Shown here: positions 8,601 to 15,172 of the stretch, piece after piece
Layout: each line of letters opens with the position of its first letter
Position numbering within the stretch: position 1 is the stretch's first letter
Source of the DNA: Lachnospiraceae bacterium
Lineage (GTDB): Bacteria; Bacillota; Clostridia; Lachnospirales; Lachnospiraceae
NCBI GenBank assembly: GCA_009774395.1
Contig: VSNQ01000100.1
Coordinates: 1 to 18,132 of the forward strand
Length of the DNA stretch: 18,132 nucleotides
Direction: 5' to 3'
The notes under the pieces: model-generated
What the model was told of the DNA's origin: nothing
Databases searched by the model: none
The model's input: only the letters and a program-made list of their open reading frames with translations
Made by a program: the position numbers and the translations under genes

Positions 8601-10530
8601 CTGTTACAATAAATATTGCCGGACCTTTCATAGCTGCCTTAAATATTTCCGTTGCCTTTCCTGCAAGCAATGTTGCTGCCGTATATGCGCCCATTGCTAC
8701 CGTGAATGCGCCCAGCGCAACCGCCATTCCTTCTATGGCTCCCACTACAGCAGGATGCTCACTTACAAATTCTGACAGTTTATTAATTATTTCTGTTCCC
8801 TTCTGCATTAGTCCATCAAGACTTGGCTGGGCATTTCCGATTGCGATTTTTAAATTTTCAAGCGAATTTTCCCATTTTTGTTTTACAAACTCTCCGGTAT
8901 CTGACATTTTTTCAAACGCTGTTTGTGCGGCACCGGCACTGTTCCCCATCTGCGCAATTGCATCATCTACCTTCTGTGCATTTCCCCACAATACATTCGC
9001 TGCTTTTCCAGCTTCTGCACTGCCAAACATATTGGAAATGCTTGTGCCGCTTTCCCGCGCTCTTTCATCCAATACTGCCAGTACATCTGTCAGGCTCATT
9101 CCGCTTTCCATAGCTTCCGCCATTGTCAGACCGCCCTCTTTGATATGTTCAGTGCCCTCTTTCAATGCATTGGCAGCAGATGTGCCATTCTTGCCCAATT
9201 CATTTAGCATACTGTTCATATATGTTGTGGTTTCGGCTGTTGCTATACCGTTTGCGGTCATAACTGCATAAGAACCGCAGAGAACATCCAACTGAACATT
9301 AAGCGAATTTGCCGTTGGGATAATCTTGCCCATACTGCCTGCCAATTCATCAACACTGGTCTTGCCCAGATTCTGTGTCTGTATCATCATATCCGCAACA
9401 TTGGATGTTTCGCTTGCTTCCAGTCCGTATGCATTCAGTGCCGTTGTCAATATATCCACTGCGGTTGTTGTCTGTGTAAAACCGCCGACTGCAAGGCTGT
9501 TCGCCTGCGCTACAAACGCAACGGCATCTGCTGTATTCACAGATGCCGATATTGCACTATATGTAGATTCTGCAAGGTCAGAAACAGAAACACCAGTTTC
9601 CATTGATAATTTCTGTATTTGTGATTGAATGCCGGTAAGGCTTAGGGCTTCCGTATCCGCGATCGTACCTACTTTCGCCATGGCTGATTCAAACTTATCT
9701 GCTGCTGCGTCACAGTCAAAATATGCATTTTTAATCTTATCCAGCGCAATTGCGATTCCAGCAGCAGTCAGGGCATCCCCTAAATCCATTGCTGCTCTTG
9801 TTGTATTATCTATATCATCATCCAAACCATCCAGATCATCGTCAAGACCACCCAACGCATCACCCAAACCCCCTAATGCATCCGCATTTCTCTCTGCTGC
9901 ATCTGCCTGTTCTTCCAGCGCTCTTACTGCATCATCTGCTAAATCCACCTGTTCCTCTAATGCCTGTGACACTCTGTCAGTTGCTTCTGTTTGTATTTCT
10001 AATGTCTGTATTACTTCTTCCGCCGCATTTGCCTGTTCTTCCATTGCCCTTACAGCATCATCTGCTAAATCTGCCTGTTCTTCTAATGCCTGTGACGCTC
10101 TATCCGCTAAATCTGCCTGTTCTTCTAGTGCCTGTGATGTTCTATCTGCTGCTTCTGTATGTTCTTCTAATGCCTGCGTCAATTCATCTGCTGCATCTGC
10201 CTGTTCCTCTAGTGCCCTCACTGCATCATCTGCTGCCCCTGCCTGCCCATCTAACGCCTGTGCTGCATCGTCTGCTGCCTGCGCTTGTTCTTCCAGTCCT
10301 CGAACTGCCCGGCTGCCCTGTTCAGCGTAATCAGAAACCGCAGACACGGCTGTCCGCATGGATGAATTTAAGTTATCCGCCGTGGATGTAAAACGCTCAA
10401 ATGTCCGATCCATTCTGTCACATAAATCGGAAAACTTACTGAACGCTTTATCGGCGCTGTTAGCGATATCATCCAGCTTTTTGCTTATCTTGTCTACTAA
10501 TTTCAGTGTCACCGACACATCCTTTGCCAT
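5662..10530 (-). CDS. xkdO: Tail tape measure protein (XkdO-like, TP901-type core)
   Basis: 1622 residues, the longest gene here. Residues 79-218 are ten copies of a 14-residue repeat, followed by a Gly/Asp-rich stretch (219-242). Residues about 250-520 match the TP901-type tape measure core (KVGTIADTEAL, then MIQTQNLGKTSVDELAGSMGK and NMFGSAEAGKAA). A hydrophobic region (about 594-660) is the likely membrane segment used during DNA ejection. Long coiled coils follow. Two related blocks of about 115 residues lie near 1005-1125 and 1335-1450. Near the C-terminus (about 1490-1530) is a GEYGPELIVGRRGSEVF motif common in tape measures. Start ATG 10530 has only a weak AAGGGG site, and it follows the -1 frame chaperone stop by 17 bases. 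Its length sets tail length; it is larger than XkdO of PBSX, suggesting a longer tail. Confidence 0.95.
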   Translation of the reverse strand: MAKDVSVTLKLVDKISKKLDDIANSADKAFSKFSDLCDRMDRTFERFTSTADNLNSSMRTAVSAVSDYAEQGSRAVRGLEEQAQAADDAAQALDGQAGAADDAVRALEEQADAADELTQALEEHTEAADRTSQALEEQADLADRASQALEEQADLADDAVRAMEEQANAAEEVIQTLEIQTEATDRVSQALEEQVDLADDAVRALEEQADAAERNADALGGLGDALGGLDDDLDGLDDDIDNTTRAAMDLGDALTAAGIAIALDKIKNAYFDCDAAADKFESAMAKVGTIADTEALSLTGIQSQIQKLSMETGVSVSDLAESTYSAISASVNTADAVAFVAQANSLAVGGFTQTTTAVDILTTALNAYGLEASETSNVADMMIQTQNLGKTSVDELAGSMGKIIPTANSLNVQLDVLCGSYAVMTANGIATAETTTYMNSMLNELGKNGTSAANALKEGTEHIKEGGLTMAEAMESGMSLTDVLAVLDERARESGTSISNMFGSAEAGKAANVLWGNAQKVDDAIAQMGNSAGAAQTAFEKMSDTGEFVKQKWENSLENLKIAIGNAQPSLDGLMQKGTEIINKLSEFVSEHPAVVGAIEGMAVALGAFTVAMGAYTAATLLAGKATEIFKAAMKGPAIFIVTAALAALTAGIAVFVGSMGEAEEAEEKLTGTSLKLSNEIARQEAAVEALKAEYGATNEKTLEAKAKLEELKAEYKETESTIDEFNARIQNTIDSVEESTAAYNENSAKLDEQSFYAMSLVTELEKLQSQAELTAFQQQYEKKVVSELNAIYPKLGLSYDEASRKLGDSTDYLKKYCEQKNEELKLEQDAEQYAEYLSKKNELMAQLAEAQQNLTDATEEYNRLTNEVSNNDWGNTLLDSGYDDAFDKAMAAGEAMQQAQADIDTLTKAIDETQSSMDALGQSAIDAANNVGSIGGASDNLISTTADLRVAMEGVFKGVQEQSEKLAAAYLEACNAAASAVDSSFGMFEKIKLETDLTTQQMIDAWDSQTKYLLEYADNIQKAKEYGIDASLVENLADGSQESAAALDTIISKIEDLGDSTDAAKGFIEDMNNSFKIREDAKKTLEDSIIDVNVSLQTKMEELKESMESGIDELNLSSAAASAAEETMAAYISSIVSMGGSAAEAAAGVSAAVEAALSSIKVTSFRNGKESGNGVVSGVVSTYPAISKAYTKAADIGDKACRQRWEINSPSKVFKESAKYTIEGIVEGVEENQNSVFDTYEGLAGMVIDRYQDGMIRIGAVTEEYLGLASEKFGQNSEEMAKAMDFVIDKLSGLKEAYNENYESAYQSISGQLGLFNDVEFGTSKSIDEMMNSLKKQADYMAEYGAYMYKAMEMGVDDGILDKLSDGSSESAAILKEIVTNGSNKIDELNASFAKVEEGKKTFSTVMAELETYYGGELDKMVNDLEKAVGDMEQYDAAYNSAEKTCQGIIDGIEAKKDAVVGKMEELSRAMLNIQLPVMRTAPDIGNIVSEHAAGTTYGEDVYIAGEYGPELIVGRRGSEVFPASETAKILSAVMARRTESDISMPPQEIMNTIIHENNSSNTNTENRNMTLTINGKGSIGVGQEISRKEVVNYIKNELEGAIMDIITTQLYEEGMVSHEY
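9877..10296 (-). repeat. Ten in-frame 42-bp tandem repeats in the tape measure gene
   Basis: Residues 79-218 of the tape measure protein divide cleanly into ten 14-residue units with the consensus LEEQADAADDAVQA. Position 1 is Leu in nine units and Met in one. Variation is mostly at positions 4-7 and 10-13. Fourteen residues is two heptads, so the array would form a continuous acidic coiled coil. The units are diverged at DNA level but keep the 42-bp period exactly. Confidence 0.93.
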
Positions 10531-10547
10531 AAATTCAACCCCTTCGG

Positions 10548-10703
10548 CTATTTTTTGTTCTTCCTATCCTCTGCTGCAACACAATCTGACGCCATATATA
10601 AATGTCTAAGTTCTGGTGGCATATGATAAAATTCTTCCATACGGAGCCCATGATTCTGCCATAGAACATGAGCCCACCAAGCCAGTGCGTCAGAGCGTAT
10701 TAG
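10548..10703 (-). CDS. -1 frame extension of the tail assembly chaperone (made by ribosomal frameshifting)
   Basis: After the XkdN slippery site the -1 frame is open for 51 codons and ends at TAG 10548-10550, filling nearly all of the apparent gap before the tape measure gene. It has no start codon signal of its own. The translation begins LIRSDALAWWAHVLWQ and contains HMPPELRHLYMAS, close to the MPPxExxxIxAS pattern seen in gpGT-type second-frame domains, which recruit tape measure protein. The frameshifted product would be about 208 residues (157 plus 51). This matches the conserved G/GT arrangement of lambda-type and P2/PBSX-type tails. The motif is direct; the use of the frameshift is inferred from the heptamer and position. 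Confidence 0.87.
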   Translation of the reverse strand, partial: LIRSDALAWWAHVLWQNHGLRMEEFYHMPPELRHLYMASDCVAAEDRKNKK

Positions 10704-11173
10704 TTTTTTGCTTCCTGCACCTCGGATTCGTCATCTTCGTCTTCATCTAAAATTCCAATCGTTGAAAGAACAATATTGGCAACTTGATCATATTCCTTTG
10801 GATTCGGAAATACTTTCAGCGGCATCTCTGCAAACTCATAACAGTCAAAGTAATCCATAAGTTCTTTATTATGCAGGTCTGGATAGACAAGTGCCTCCAC
10901 GATAATGCGCCGCAGCGCCTTATTGCTGTCAGTGGTTGTATCAAATACAGCCTGACCCCTGTTAAATACAGGCTTTCCCTTATCATCACGCACTAATACC
11001 CGTTTCCGATATTTATCATAGATATCATCAATATCCTTTTTGGTCAGCATTTTTATCTTAAATGGAACCACATCCCCTTTTTCATCCCTGATGGAATCAA
11101 TACCCGGTACCTCGACAATATCCTGATTTTTTGCTGTTTCTCTCATAAAATACGCTAATGTTCTCTCTGCCAT
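10700..11173 (-). CDS. xkdN: Tail assembly chaperone (XkdN-like, gpG equivalent)
   Basis: 157 residues from ATG 11173, with AGGAGG at 11186-11191, 12 bases upstream. A longer version from 11242 would read through the hairpin at 11201-11235 and is not credible. The protein has the XkdN layout: MAERTLAYFMRETAK start, a PFKIKMLTKKDIDDIYDKY helix, EALVYPDL and a FAEMPLKVFPNPKEYDQ segment, then a strongly acidic end (DEDEDDESE). It probably coats the tape measure protein before tube polymerisation. The stop codon sits directly after a slippery heptamer, so a minority of ribosomes should make a longer form. Located between tube and tape measure, as in nearly all long-tailed phages. Confidence 0.9.
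   Translation of the reverse strand: MAERTLAYFMRETAKNQDIVEVPGIDSIRDEKGDVVPFKIKMLTKKDIDDIYDKYRKRVLVRDDKGKPVFNRGQAVFDTTTDSNKALRRIIVEALVYPDLHNKELMDYFDCYEFAEMPLKVFPNPKEYDQVANIVLSTIGILDEDEDDESEVQEAKN
10703..10709 (-). promoter_or_regulatory. -1 ribosomal frameshift slippery heptamer A-AAA-AAC
   Basis: In XkdN phase the codons read GCA AAA AAC TAA, giving the classical X-XXY-YYZ heptamer A-AAA-AAC directly before the stop. A slip by one base leads into the 51-codon extension. GAGGTG at 10718-10723, 8 bases upstream of the heptamer, resembles an internal Shine-Dalgarno stimulator of the dnaX kind. I see no convincing downstream pseudoknot, only a weak CACT/GGTG stem. Confidence 0.87.
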
Positions 11174-11200
11174 AATTACTATTAACCTCCTAAATAAAAT

Positions 11201-11235
11201 GAGAGCCGTCTGTCCCTGTCGACAAATCAGCTCTC
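11201..11235 (-). terminator. Hairpin between tube and chaperone genes, possible attenuator
   Basis: On the minus strand an 8-bp stem (GAGAGCTG with CGGCTCTC, one U-G pair), a single bulged A, and a 6-bp stem (TTTGTC with GACAGA, one U-G pair) close a GACAGG loop. It is followed by ATTTTATTTA and then the XkdN ribosome binding site. Both wobble pairs are U-G in the mRNA sense, so the structure fits minus-strand RNA. The U tract is interrupted, so termination is likely partial. It could also be an RNA-stabilising or translation-tuning structure. Confidence 0.6.
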
Positions 11236-11270
11236 CAATCAATATATTTTTTTAATATCAACCATTTCCA

Positions 11271-11711
11271 TTAACTAAACTTTATGTCCTTACAATTAAA
11301 TGTAATCGAATCCTGAACAAAATCCGAATTGACATCATGCGAAAGGACTGTAATATCTCCCGTGGGCACACATCCTGTTACCGTCACAGCCTGACCGCCG
11401 TAATCTTTATAGTAATCCGACTGTTCATCCGTACAGATTCCCTGGAACGTGAAATTTGGTGTTACCTTGTTTTCCAAGTAGTTCTTGATAGCCTGCTTAA
11501 TCCAGTCTGTAGAACGATACTCGGAAAGCGTTACCTTAATTGTATGTCCTTTCCAGCGTGTATCTTCTCCTGTATGCCCTAACGTTTTCGTAGAGCTTGT
11601 AACGGGTGAGAAAACAATACTAAATGATACTGCGTCTAAACATTCTTCCCCGTCGAGAAACGCTCTTCCCTGACTACAATCAATATGGTTTCTAAGGTCT
11701 GCTGTATCCAT
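11271..11711 (-). CDS. xkdM: Tail tube protein (XkdM-like)
   Basis: 146 residues from ATG 11711, placed 8 bases after AGGAGG (11720-11725); the TTG at 11717 is too close to that site. The protein follows the XkdM/YqbM tail core pattern: a helical N-terminus (DTADLRNHIDCSQGRAFLDG), then beta strands with a VSFSIVFSPVTSSTKTLGH segment, and a GHTIKVTLSEYRSTDWI stretch that fits the tube beta-barrel fold. Stacked hexameric rings of this protein form the inner tube. It lies directly after the sheath gene, the usual order. The gene is followed by a hairpin that may limit read-through into the chaperone. Confidence 0.9.
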   Translation of the reverse strand: MDTADLRNHIDCSQGRAFLDGEECLDAVSFSIVFSPVTSSTKTLGHTGEDTRWKGHTIKVTLSEYRSTDWIKQAIKNYLENKVTPNFTFQGICTDEQSDYYKDYGGQAVTVTGCVPTGDITVLSHDVNSDFVQDSITFNCKDIKFS

Positions 11712-11723
11712 AATCAATACCTC

Positions 11724-11794
11724 CTAATTTGTAACAATCTTAAAATATAACCTTTTTCATTGTATTTTCTAATCTGTAACAACCGTAAAATACA
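11724..11794 (-). repeat. Imperfect 26-bp direct repeat of the sheath gene 3' end
   Basis: The last 26 bases of the sheath gene, including its TAG stop (11769-11794), recur at 11724-11749 in the sheath/tube gap with 22 of 26 identities, offset by 45 bases. The second copy also ends in TTAG and runs directly into the tube ribosome binding site. It looks like an old tandem duplication or recombination scar of the gene end. Confidence 0.65.
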
Positions 11795-13085
11795 GCTTTT
11801 CGGCTGCATCTACTGCATGAATCCTTACATCAAAAAATACGCTGTCCCCATTGCATTCGCTCCTGCTGACCCGCATATCGTTGGCAATGTCAACATCCTT
11901 AATAGCACCTTCATCCAGAAAATACTGCAGGATAGTCTGGCTTAATCCATCCATTAAATCCCAACCAATCGGCGAATTAGGGAACTTATTTGGAGGAAAT
12001 GTTTCACGTATTGTATCTGACACCGCATCATATACACGTATCACTTTATTCTTCCGGAACGATTTTGAACGTTTTTCCGTAAAGGTGTGGAGGGAATTAA
12101 TATCATATTCCACAATTACCGATTCCCCCTGCTGCGTAAAGAAAAATTCTCCCTGCTGGATTGCGGCTTCCGCTTCTTCATTGGTTTTCTTCCCAATAAC
12201 GGAATCCGCATCCGCAAGCTGTCTGTAAGTATTTGACACCAGTTCTGTAGCAGATGCCGTTATTGCAGCAACATAAGCTGTTGCTTGGGCGGTTGTAAGT
12301 TCTGTACCATCTGTAAGGGCGTAACTATTGGTTACATTGATTATGCCCTCATAATCTGCATCTTTATAATCCGCAACAACAATCTGAATGCTCTTTCCGC
12401 AGTTTTCACGCAGATATCTAGCCTTAGACAACGCTACGGCTTTTAATTCATCATCTACAAACGGAAACGCAATCGCACTGATATTTTCATCTTCTACAGC
12501 GTCAAGCATCCCCGTAATGTCAGCTTTTGCAATATCAGCAGATGTTCCTCCCTCAAGGGATATTCCAGCAAAGTCTGAAAGCTCACCTGTACCTGAAAAT
12601 ATAACATAGCTGCTTTCAAGCGCGGCAGCAGCCGCAACATCATTAACCCCTGTAAATTCTTCAACAGCTGCTGTTCCAAGAATTACAGAAACATCATATC
12701 CTCCTGCCGGATTGGAAACACACGCCACTTTTATATCATTTCCTCTGGTTCCTGCATACTTGGCAGTAATTGTTAAATCGTCTTTTACTGCTTTTGCAGC
12801 TTCCCCTTTATTGAAATTATAAACCAGCACGGTTCCCGCTCCCTTAAATGCCTCATTCAACATAAGAATCTTGTCTACGCTGTTTCCCAATAGTGCATCC
12901 GCAGAAGTAATATCTGCTGCCTCAATTTTAATTAACTTTGCCTGCGGCCCCCATGTATTTACCAATGGCAGCAGCACATTTCCTCTTGATGCATAAGTTA
13001 CCACTGCCTTTTTTGAAGAATCCACGTTAATATATGTACCGGGTCTGGTTCTCCCCTTTAATTTATCAAATCTTCCGCTGTTCAT
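11769..13085 (-). CDS. xkdK: Contractile tail sheath protein (XkdK-like)
   Basis: 438 residues, close to the usual XkdK length. The N-terminus carries the sheath signature (an RTRPGTYINVDS segment at residues 12-23, then TYASRGNVLLPLVNTWG), the middle holds the DDLTITAKYAGTRGNDIKV strand set, and the C-terminus has the FTEKRSKSFRKNKVIRVYDAV and GDSVFFDVRIHAVDAAEKLYFTV segments that form the conserved inner core. The start ATG directly abuts the stop of the small upstream gene; an AAAGGGGGATG site lies about 11 bases upstream. This protein polymerises around the tube and contracts to drive it through the cell envelope. Its last 26 bases are partly duplicated in the following gap. Confidence 0.95.
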   Translation of the reverse strand: MNSGRFDKLKGRTRPGTYINVDSSKKAVVTYASRGNVLLPLVNTWGPQAKLIKIEAADITSADALLGNSVDKILMLNEAFKGAGTVLVYNFNKGEAAKAVKDDLTITAKYAGTRGNDIKVACVSNPAGGYDVSVILGTAAVEEFTGVNDVAAAAALESSYVIFSGTGELSDFAGISLEGGTSADIAKADITGMLDAVEDENISAIAFPFVDDELKAVALSKARYLRENCGKSIQIVVADYKDADYEGIINVTNSYALTDGTELTTAQATAYVAAITASATELVSNTYRQLADADSVIGKKTNEEAEAAIQQGEFFFTQQGESVIVEYDINSLHTFTEKRSKSFRKNKVIRVYDAVSDTIRETFPPNKFPNSPIGWDLMDGLSQTILQYFLDEGAIKDVDIANDMRVSRSECNGDSVFFDVRIHAVDAAEKLYFTVVTD

Positions 13086-13409
13086 TTAGTGCGCATCCCC
13101 CTTTTTCCATTTTTCAATTAATTCCTTTGCGGCAGTTATGCTAATTGGCTCTGTCTGCCTGCTCATAGCGCCGTCAAATGTTGATGTTGTCACGCCAAAC
13201 AGTTTCATGCTGTTTTTTCGCAGCATAGCAATCTCGTATTCTTTCTCTTTTTTGGTCATATCTGCCTTTACTGCTGCCCCCGCTCCATTGTTTGCTGTAT
13301 CCGCTTTTTCCGCTGTCCTCGCTTCATTGTTTTGTACATCTGATTTTTCCGCTATACCTGCTTCATTGTTTTGTGCATCTGTTTTTGCTGCTGTCTTGGC
13401 ATTACTCAT
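13086..13409 (-). CDS. Small pre-sheath protein of unknown function, with N-terminal repeats
   Basis: 107 residues with AGGAGG 10 bases upstream of ATG 13409 and a stop that abuts the sheath start. Residues about 6-44 are three 13-residue repeats of the form (T/I)AEKxDxxNNEA, with a weaker fourth unit to residue 57. After these, residues 52-107 form what looks like the real folded part: a charged helix (KKEKEYEIAMLRKNSMKLF), a GVTTSTFDGAMS turn, and a final helix (AAKELIEKWKKGDAH). I do not recognise a characterised family; small genes at this spot occur in some PBSX-like prophages. Its position suggests a tail-terminator or sheath-related role, which is only inference. Confidence 0.78.
   Translation of the reverse strand: MSNAKTAAKTDAQNNEAGIAEKSDVQNNEARTAEKADTANNGAGAAVKADMTKKEKEYEIAMLRKNSMKLFGVTTSTFDGAMSRQTEPISITAAKELIEKWKKGDAH
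13278..13394 (-). repeat. Three 39-bp in-frame tandem repeats in the pre-sheath gene
   Basis: The segments encoding residues 6-18, 19-31 and 32-44 repeat at a 39-bp period with consensus TAEKxDxQNNEAx, and a degenerate fourth unit (residues 45-57) follows. On the plus strand the motif CTTCATTGTTTTGT recurs 39 bases apart. The units are rich in Ala, Asn, Glu and Lys and likely helical or disordered. Confidence 0.85.
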
Positions 13410-13423
13410 ATTATGTATTCCTC

Positions 13424-13867
13424 CTAATCAAAATTTTTGTTAATACCAACCGATTGAACAGTTGGGCTTCTTACTTTGGCAAACGCCCTGATGATTTTAT
13501 ACGATAATGTTACCTGTGCCATCCCTTCATCCACAATACGCGAAGCAGGCGCTTCCAGCTTTATTACTGTCCCGCTGTCCGTACCATCTTTATTATAAAC
13601 AGGGAATCTGCAGTTCCTCTGTATAATCCCCTTTACAATCTTTTCTGCCAGTTCTCCTGCTTCTCTTTTGGTATACGCAAAAACTATAGCGTATACTGCA
13701 TATTTCGTCTGATAGCTGTTTAACGCCGATCCGGCAGAAAATATTTCGGCAGCAGGAAAATACAGCGATGGTACTACAAACTTTTCTGGAACATTATCTT
13801 CGTATAAAACAGATATACCGCTGCATTCCAGACATATCCGTGCAAGGCTTGCTTCATATTGATTCAC
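13424..13867 (-). CDS. xkdJ: XkdJ/YqbJ-like protein, probable tail terminator
   Basis: 147 residues. The start is GTG 13867, set by TAGGAGG about 8 bases upstream in the 12-base gap after the XkdI-like gene. The sequence begins with a helix (ASLARICLECSGISVLYEDN), has a VPSLYFPAAEIF strand and a YAVYAIVFAYTKREAGELAEKIVKGI segment. This pattern, and the place between the gp10-like protein and the sheath, fit XkdJ/YqbJ of PBSX and skin. Proteins at this spot commonly cap the tail tube or sheath; that role here is inferred. Confidence 0.75.
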   Translation of the reverse strand: MNQYEASLARICLECSGISVLYEDNVPEKFVVPSLYFPAAEIFSAGSALNSYQTKYAVYAIVFAYTKREAGELAEKIVKGIIQRNCRFPVYNKDGTDSGTVIKLEAPASRIVDEGMAQVTLSYKIIRAFAKVRSPTVQSVGINKNFD

Positions 13868-13879
13868 TGTTGTAACCTC

Positions 13880-14398
13880 CTAATCCGAAAAATAATGAGA
13901 AAACCATTCTTCAAGTTTCCGTTCTATAAGCTGGGGAAACATAACATTCATAATATCAATGGCATGTTCCATATAATGTTTTCCATCAATATAACGCTGT
14001 TTTAAAAGCATTCCTGTTTTCGCCCCTCTCTGGTATATAAATCTTCCGTTTGACCAGTATCCCGGAACAAATCTTTTTTCGACTCCCTGCGGATTCAGCC
14101 AGTGCCCATCGTTTACAAATGCCGCATACTCGACGTTTGTACCTATTGTCAACGTCAAATCCCCTTTATTCAATTGATAGATATTTTGGGAATCACCCTT
14201 GTGGAAACTTTTCAACAGCAGCCTTGTATCAACTGCATCCAAACGTATTATTTCATCCTGTATAATCTGTAACATATCAAATCCAACGCCATCAAGAAAT
14301 GCTGCCATATCTTTCTTAAATTCCACACTTGCAGTATGCAGGTGTTTCACAAAGTTTTCTAACTCGGTTAAATCAGCCTGCACATATCCCCCGCTCAT
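13880..14398 (-). CDS. xkdI: HK97 gp10-like head-tail protein (XkdI/YqbI)
   Basis: 172 residues from ATG 14398, which forms a four-base ATGA overlap with the YqbH stop; a GTG at 14428 would extend it by ten residues but overlaps far more and also lacks a ribosome binding site. Translation is therefore probably coupled to the upstream gene. The protein carries the gp10-family pattern: LTELENFVKHLHTASVEF helix, a VDTRLLLKSFHKG segment, a GTNVEYAAFVNDGHW motif near residues 86-100 and a C-terminal helix (IERKLEEWFSHYF). These proteins act in head-tail joining or tail completion. Confidence 0.88.
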   Translation of the reverse strand: MSGGYVQADLTELENFVKHLHTASVEFKKDMAAFLDGVGFDMLQIIQDEIIRLDAVDTRLLLKSFHKGDSQNIYQLNKGDLTLTIGTNVEYAAFVNDGHWLNPQGVEKRFVPGYWSNGRFIYQRGAKTGMLLKQRYIDGKHYMEHAIDIMNVMFPQLIERKLEEWFSHYFSD

Positions 14399-14757
14399 AC
14401 AGATTTCGGATGTACCCTGTGTATCCACACAACGATATGATGATCACGGATATTTCTAGGCACTTCCGCCTCATATTCATAACCTGATTCACAGTCAACA
14501 ACCTTGTCATTAACACGGATATCTGTATCAATTGGGAGGGTCAGCTTTAATCTGGCATCCAATTCCTTCTGCGGCTCTCGCTGAACTGTAGAAACCGTAC
14601 CGCTTTTCACACTAAAATGACAAGGCTGCTCTCTAATATCCGGCACGTTGGAATATTGAAAAACCTTGTTGTCAGGAAGTCCATATTCCCTTTTTTGCGA
14701 AATATCTTTCATATGAAAAATATTGCAGGTATGATTAAAAAAATCTTCTATCGCCAT
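14395..14757 (-). CDS. yqbH: YqbH-like head closure protein (DUF3599)
   Basis: 120 residues, start ATG 14757 with AGGAGA about 7 bases upstream. The beginning (MAIEDFFNHTCNIFHMKD) and the central beta-rich section (LTLPIDTDIRVNDKVVD) agree with YqbH/XkdH, relatives of SPP1 gp16-type head closure proteins that seal the connector after DNA packaging. It follows the YqbG-like adaptor by 10 bases and overlaps the XkdI-like gene by 4. Function taken from the family; no direct evidence in the window. Confidence 0.83.
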   Translation of the reverse strand: MAIEDFFNHTCNIFHMKDISQKREYGLPDNKVFQYSNVPDIREQPCHFSVKSGTVSTVQREPQKELDARLKLTLPIDTDIRVNDKVVDCESGYEYEAEVPRNIRDHHIVVWIHRVHPKSV

Positions 14758-14767
14758 TGATTTTCTC

Positions 14768-15160
14768 CTATAGCTTTCTTATTTTCATTACCGTTTTGCC
14801 GCTGTCTTCCGGAAGTACATATTCTTCCAGCATTGCCCCCAGTCCTAAACTATCCGCAATATCAAAATTTGTATCAATCGTATAAGAATACTCGTCAAAT
14901 GTTTCTGAGCTCATAGCACCATTTTTCTGTACGATTGCCTGCTTTGCGTATGCTTCTGCAAGAAGTATCACTGCCATAATTACATCTGACGGCAGCTTAC
15001 TGCTGTACTCTGCCGCCTTAAATTGATTATGCGTATGAAATATAACATACTTTTCTGCCCTTGCGATATCATACGCAAGCTGCGTATCAGACCGATTTTT
15101 TACTTCCGGCGAGGACGTATATTCTTTCACCTGCTGCGGTTTTACCCAAGGTCGTTTCAT
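14768..15160 (-). CDS. yqbG: YqbG-like head-tail adaptor (DUF3199)
   Basis: 130 residues. It starts at ATG 15160, 6 bases after GGAGG, which overlaps the stop region of the YqbF-like gene. Residues MKRPWVKPQQVKEYTSSPEVKNRSDTQL then a long helical segment (AYDIARAEKYVIFHTHNQF and DVIMAVILLAEAYAKQAI) match the YqbG type, an all-helical gp15/gp6-like connector that binds the portal ring. The C-terminus is a short strand (GKTVMKIRKL). Gene order capsid, YqbF, YqbG, YqbH is the same as in the skin element. Confidence 0.87.
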   Translation of the reverse strand: MKRPWVKPQQVKEYTSSPEVKNRSDTQLAYDIARAEKYVIFHTHNQFKAAEYSSKLPSDVIMAVILLAEAYAKQAIVQKNGAMSSETFDEYSYTIDTNFDIADSLGLGAMLEEYVLPEDSGKTVMKIRKL

Positions 15161-15172
15161 TCTGCGCCTCCA

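Noticed and set aside
9877..10296. CRISPR-like regular spacing of repeats
   Set aside because: The 42-bp units adjoin with no unique spacers, stay in frame and encode a coiled coil; this is a protein repeat.
8309..10330. Long plus-strand open frames opposite the tape measure gene (8309-9271 and 9629-10330)
   Set aside because: They are the antisense of Ala/Glu/Ser-rich coding sequence, low in complexity, without ribosome binding sites, and fully inside a well-supported minus-strand gene.
10700..11242. Longer chaperone start at 11242
   Set aside because: The added 23 codons read through the hairpin and lie before the AGGAGG site; ATG 11173 is the supported start.
11236..11262. AT-rich stretch with a run of seven T as a promoter
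   Set aside because: No credible -35 and -10 pair with proper spacing could be identified on either strand.
13880..14428. GTG start at 14428 for the gp10-like gene
   Set aside because: No ribosome binding site and a 34-base overlap; the ATGA overlap at 14398 is the usual coupled start, although it also lacks a strong site.
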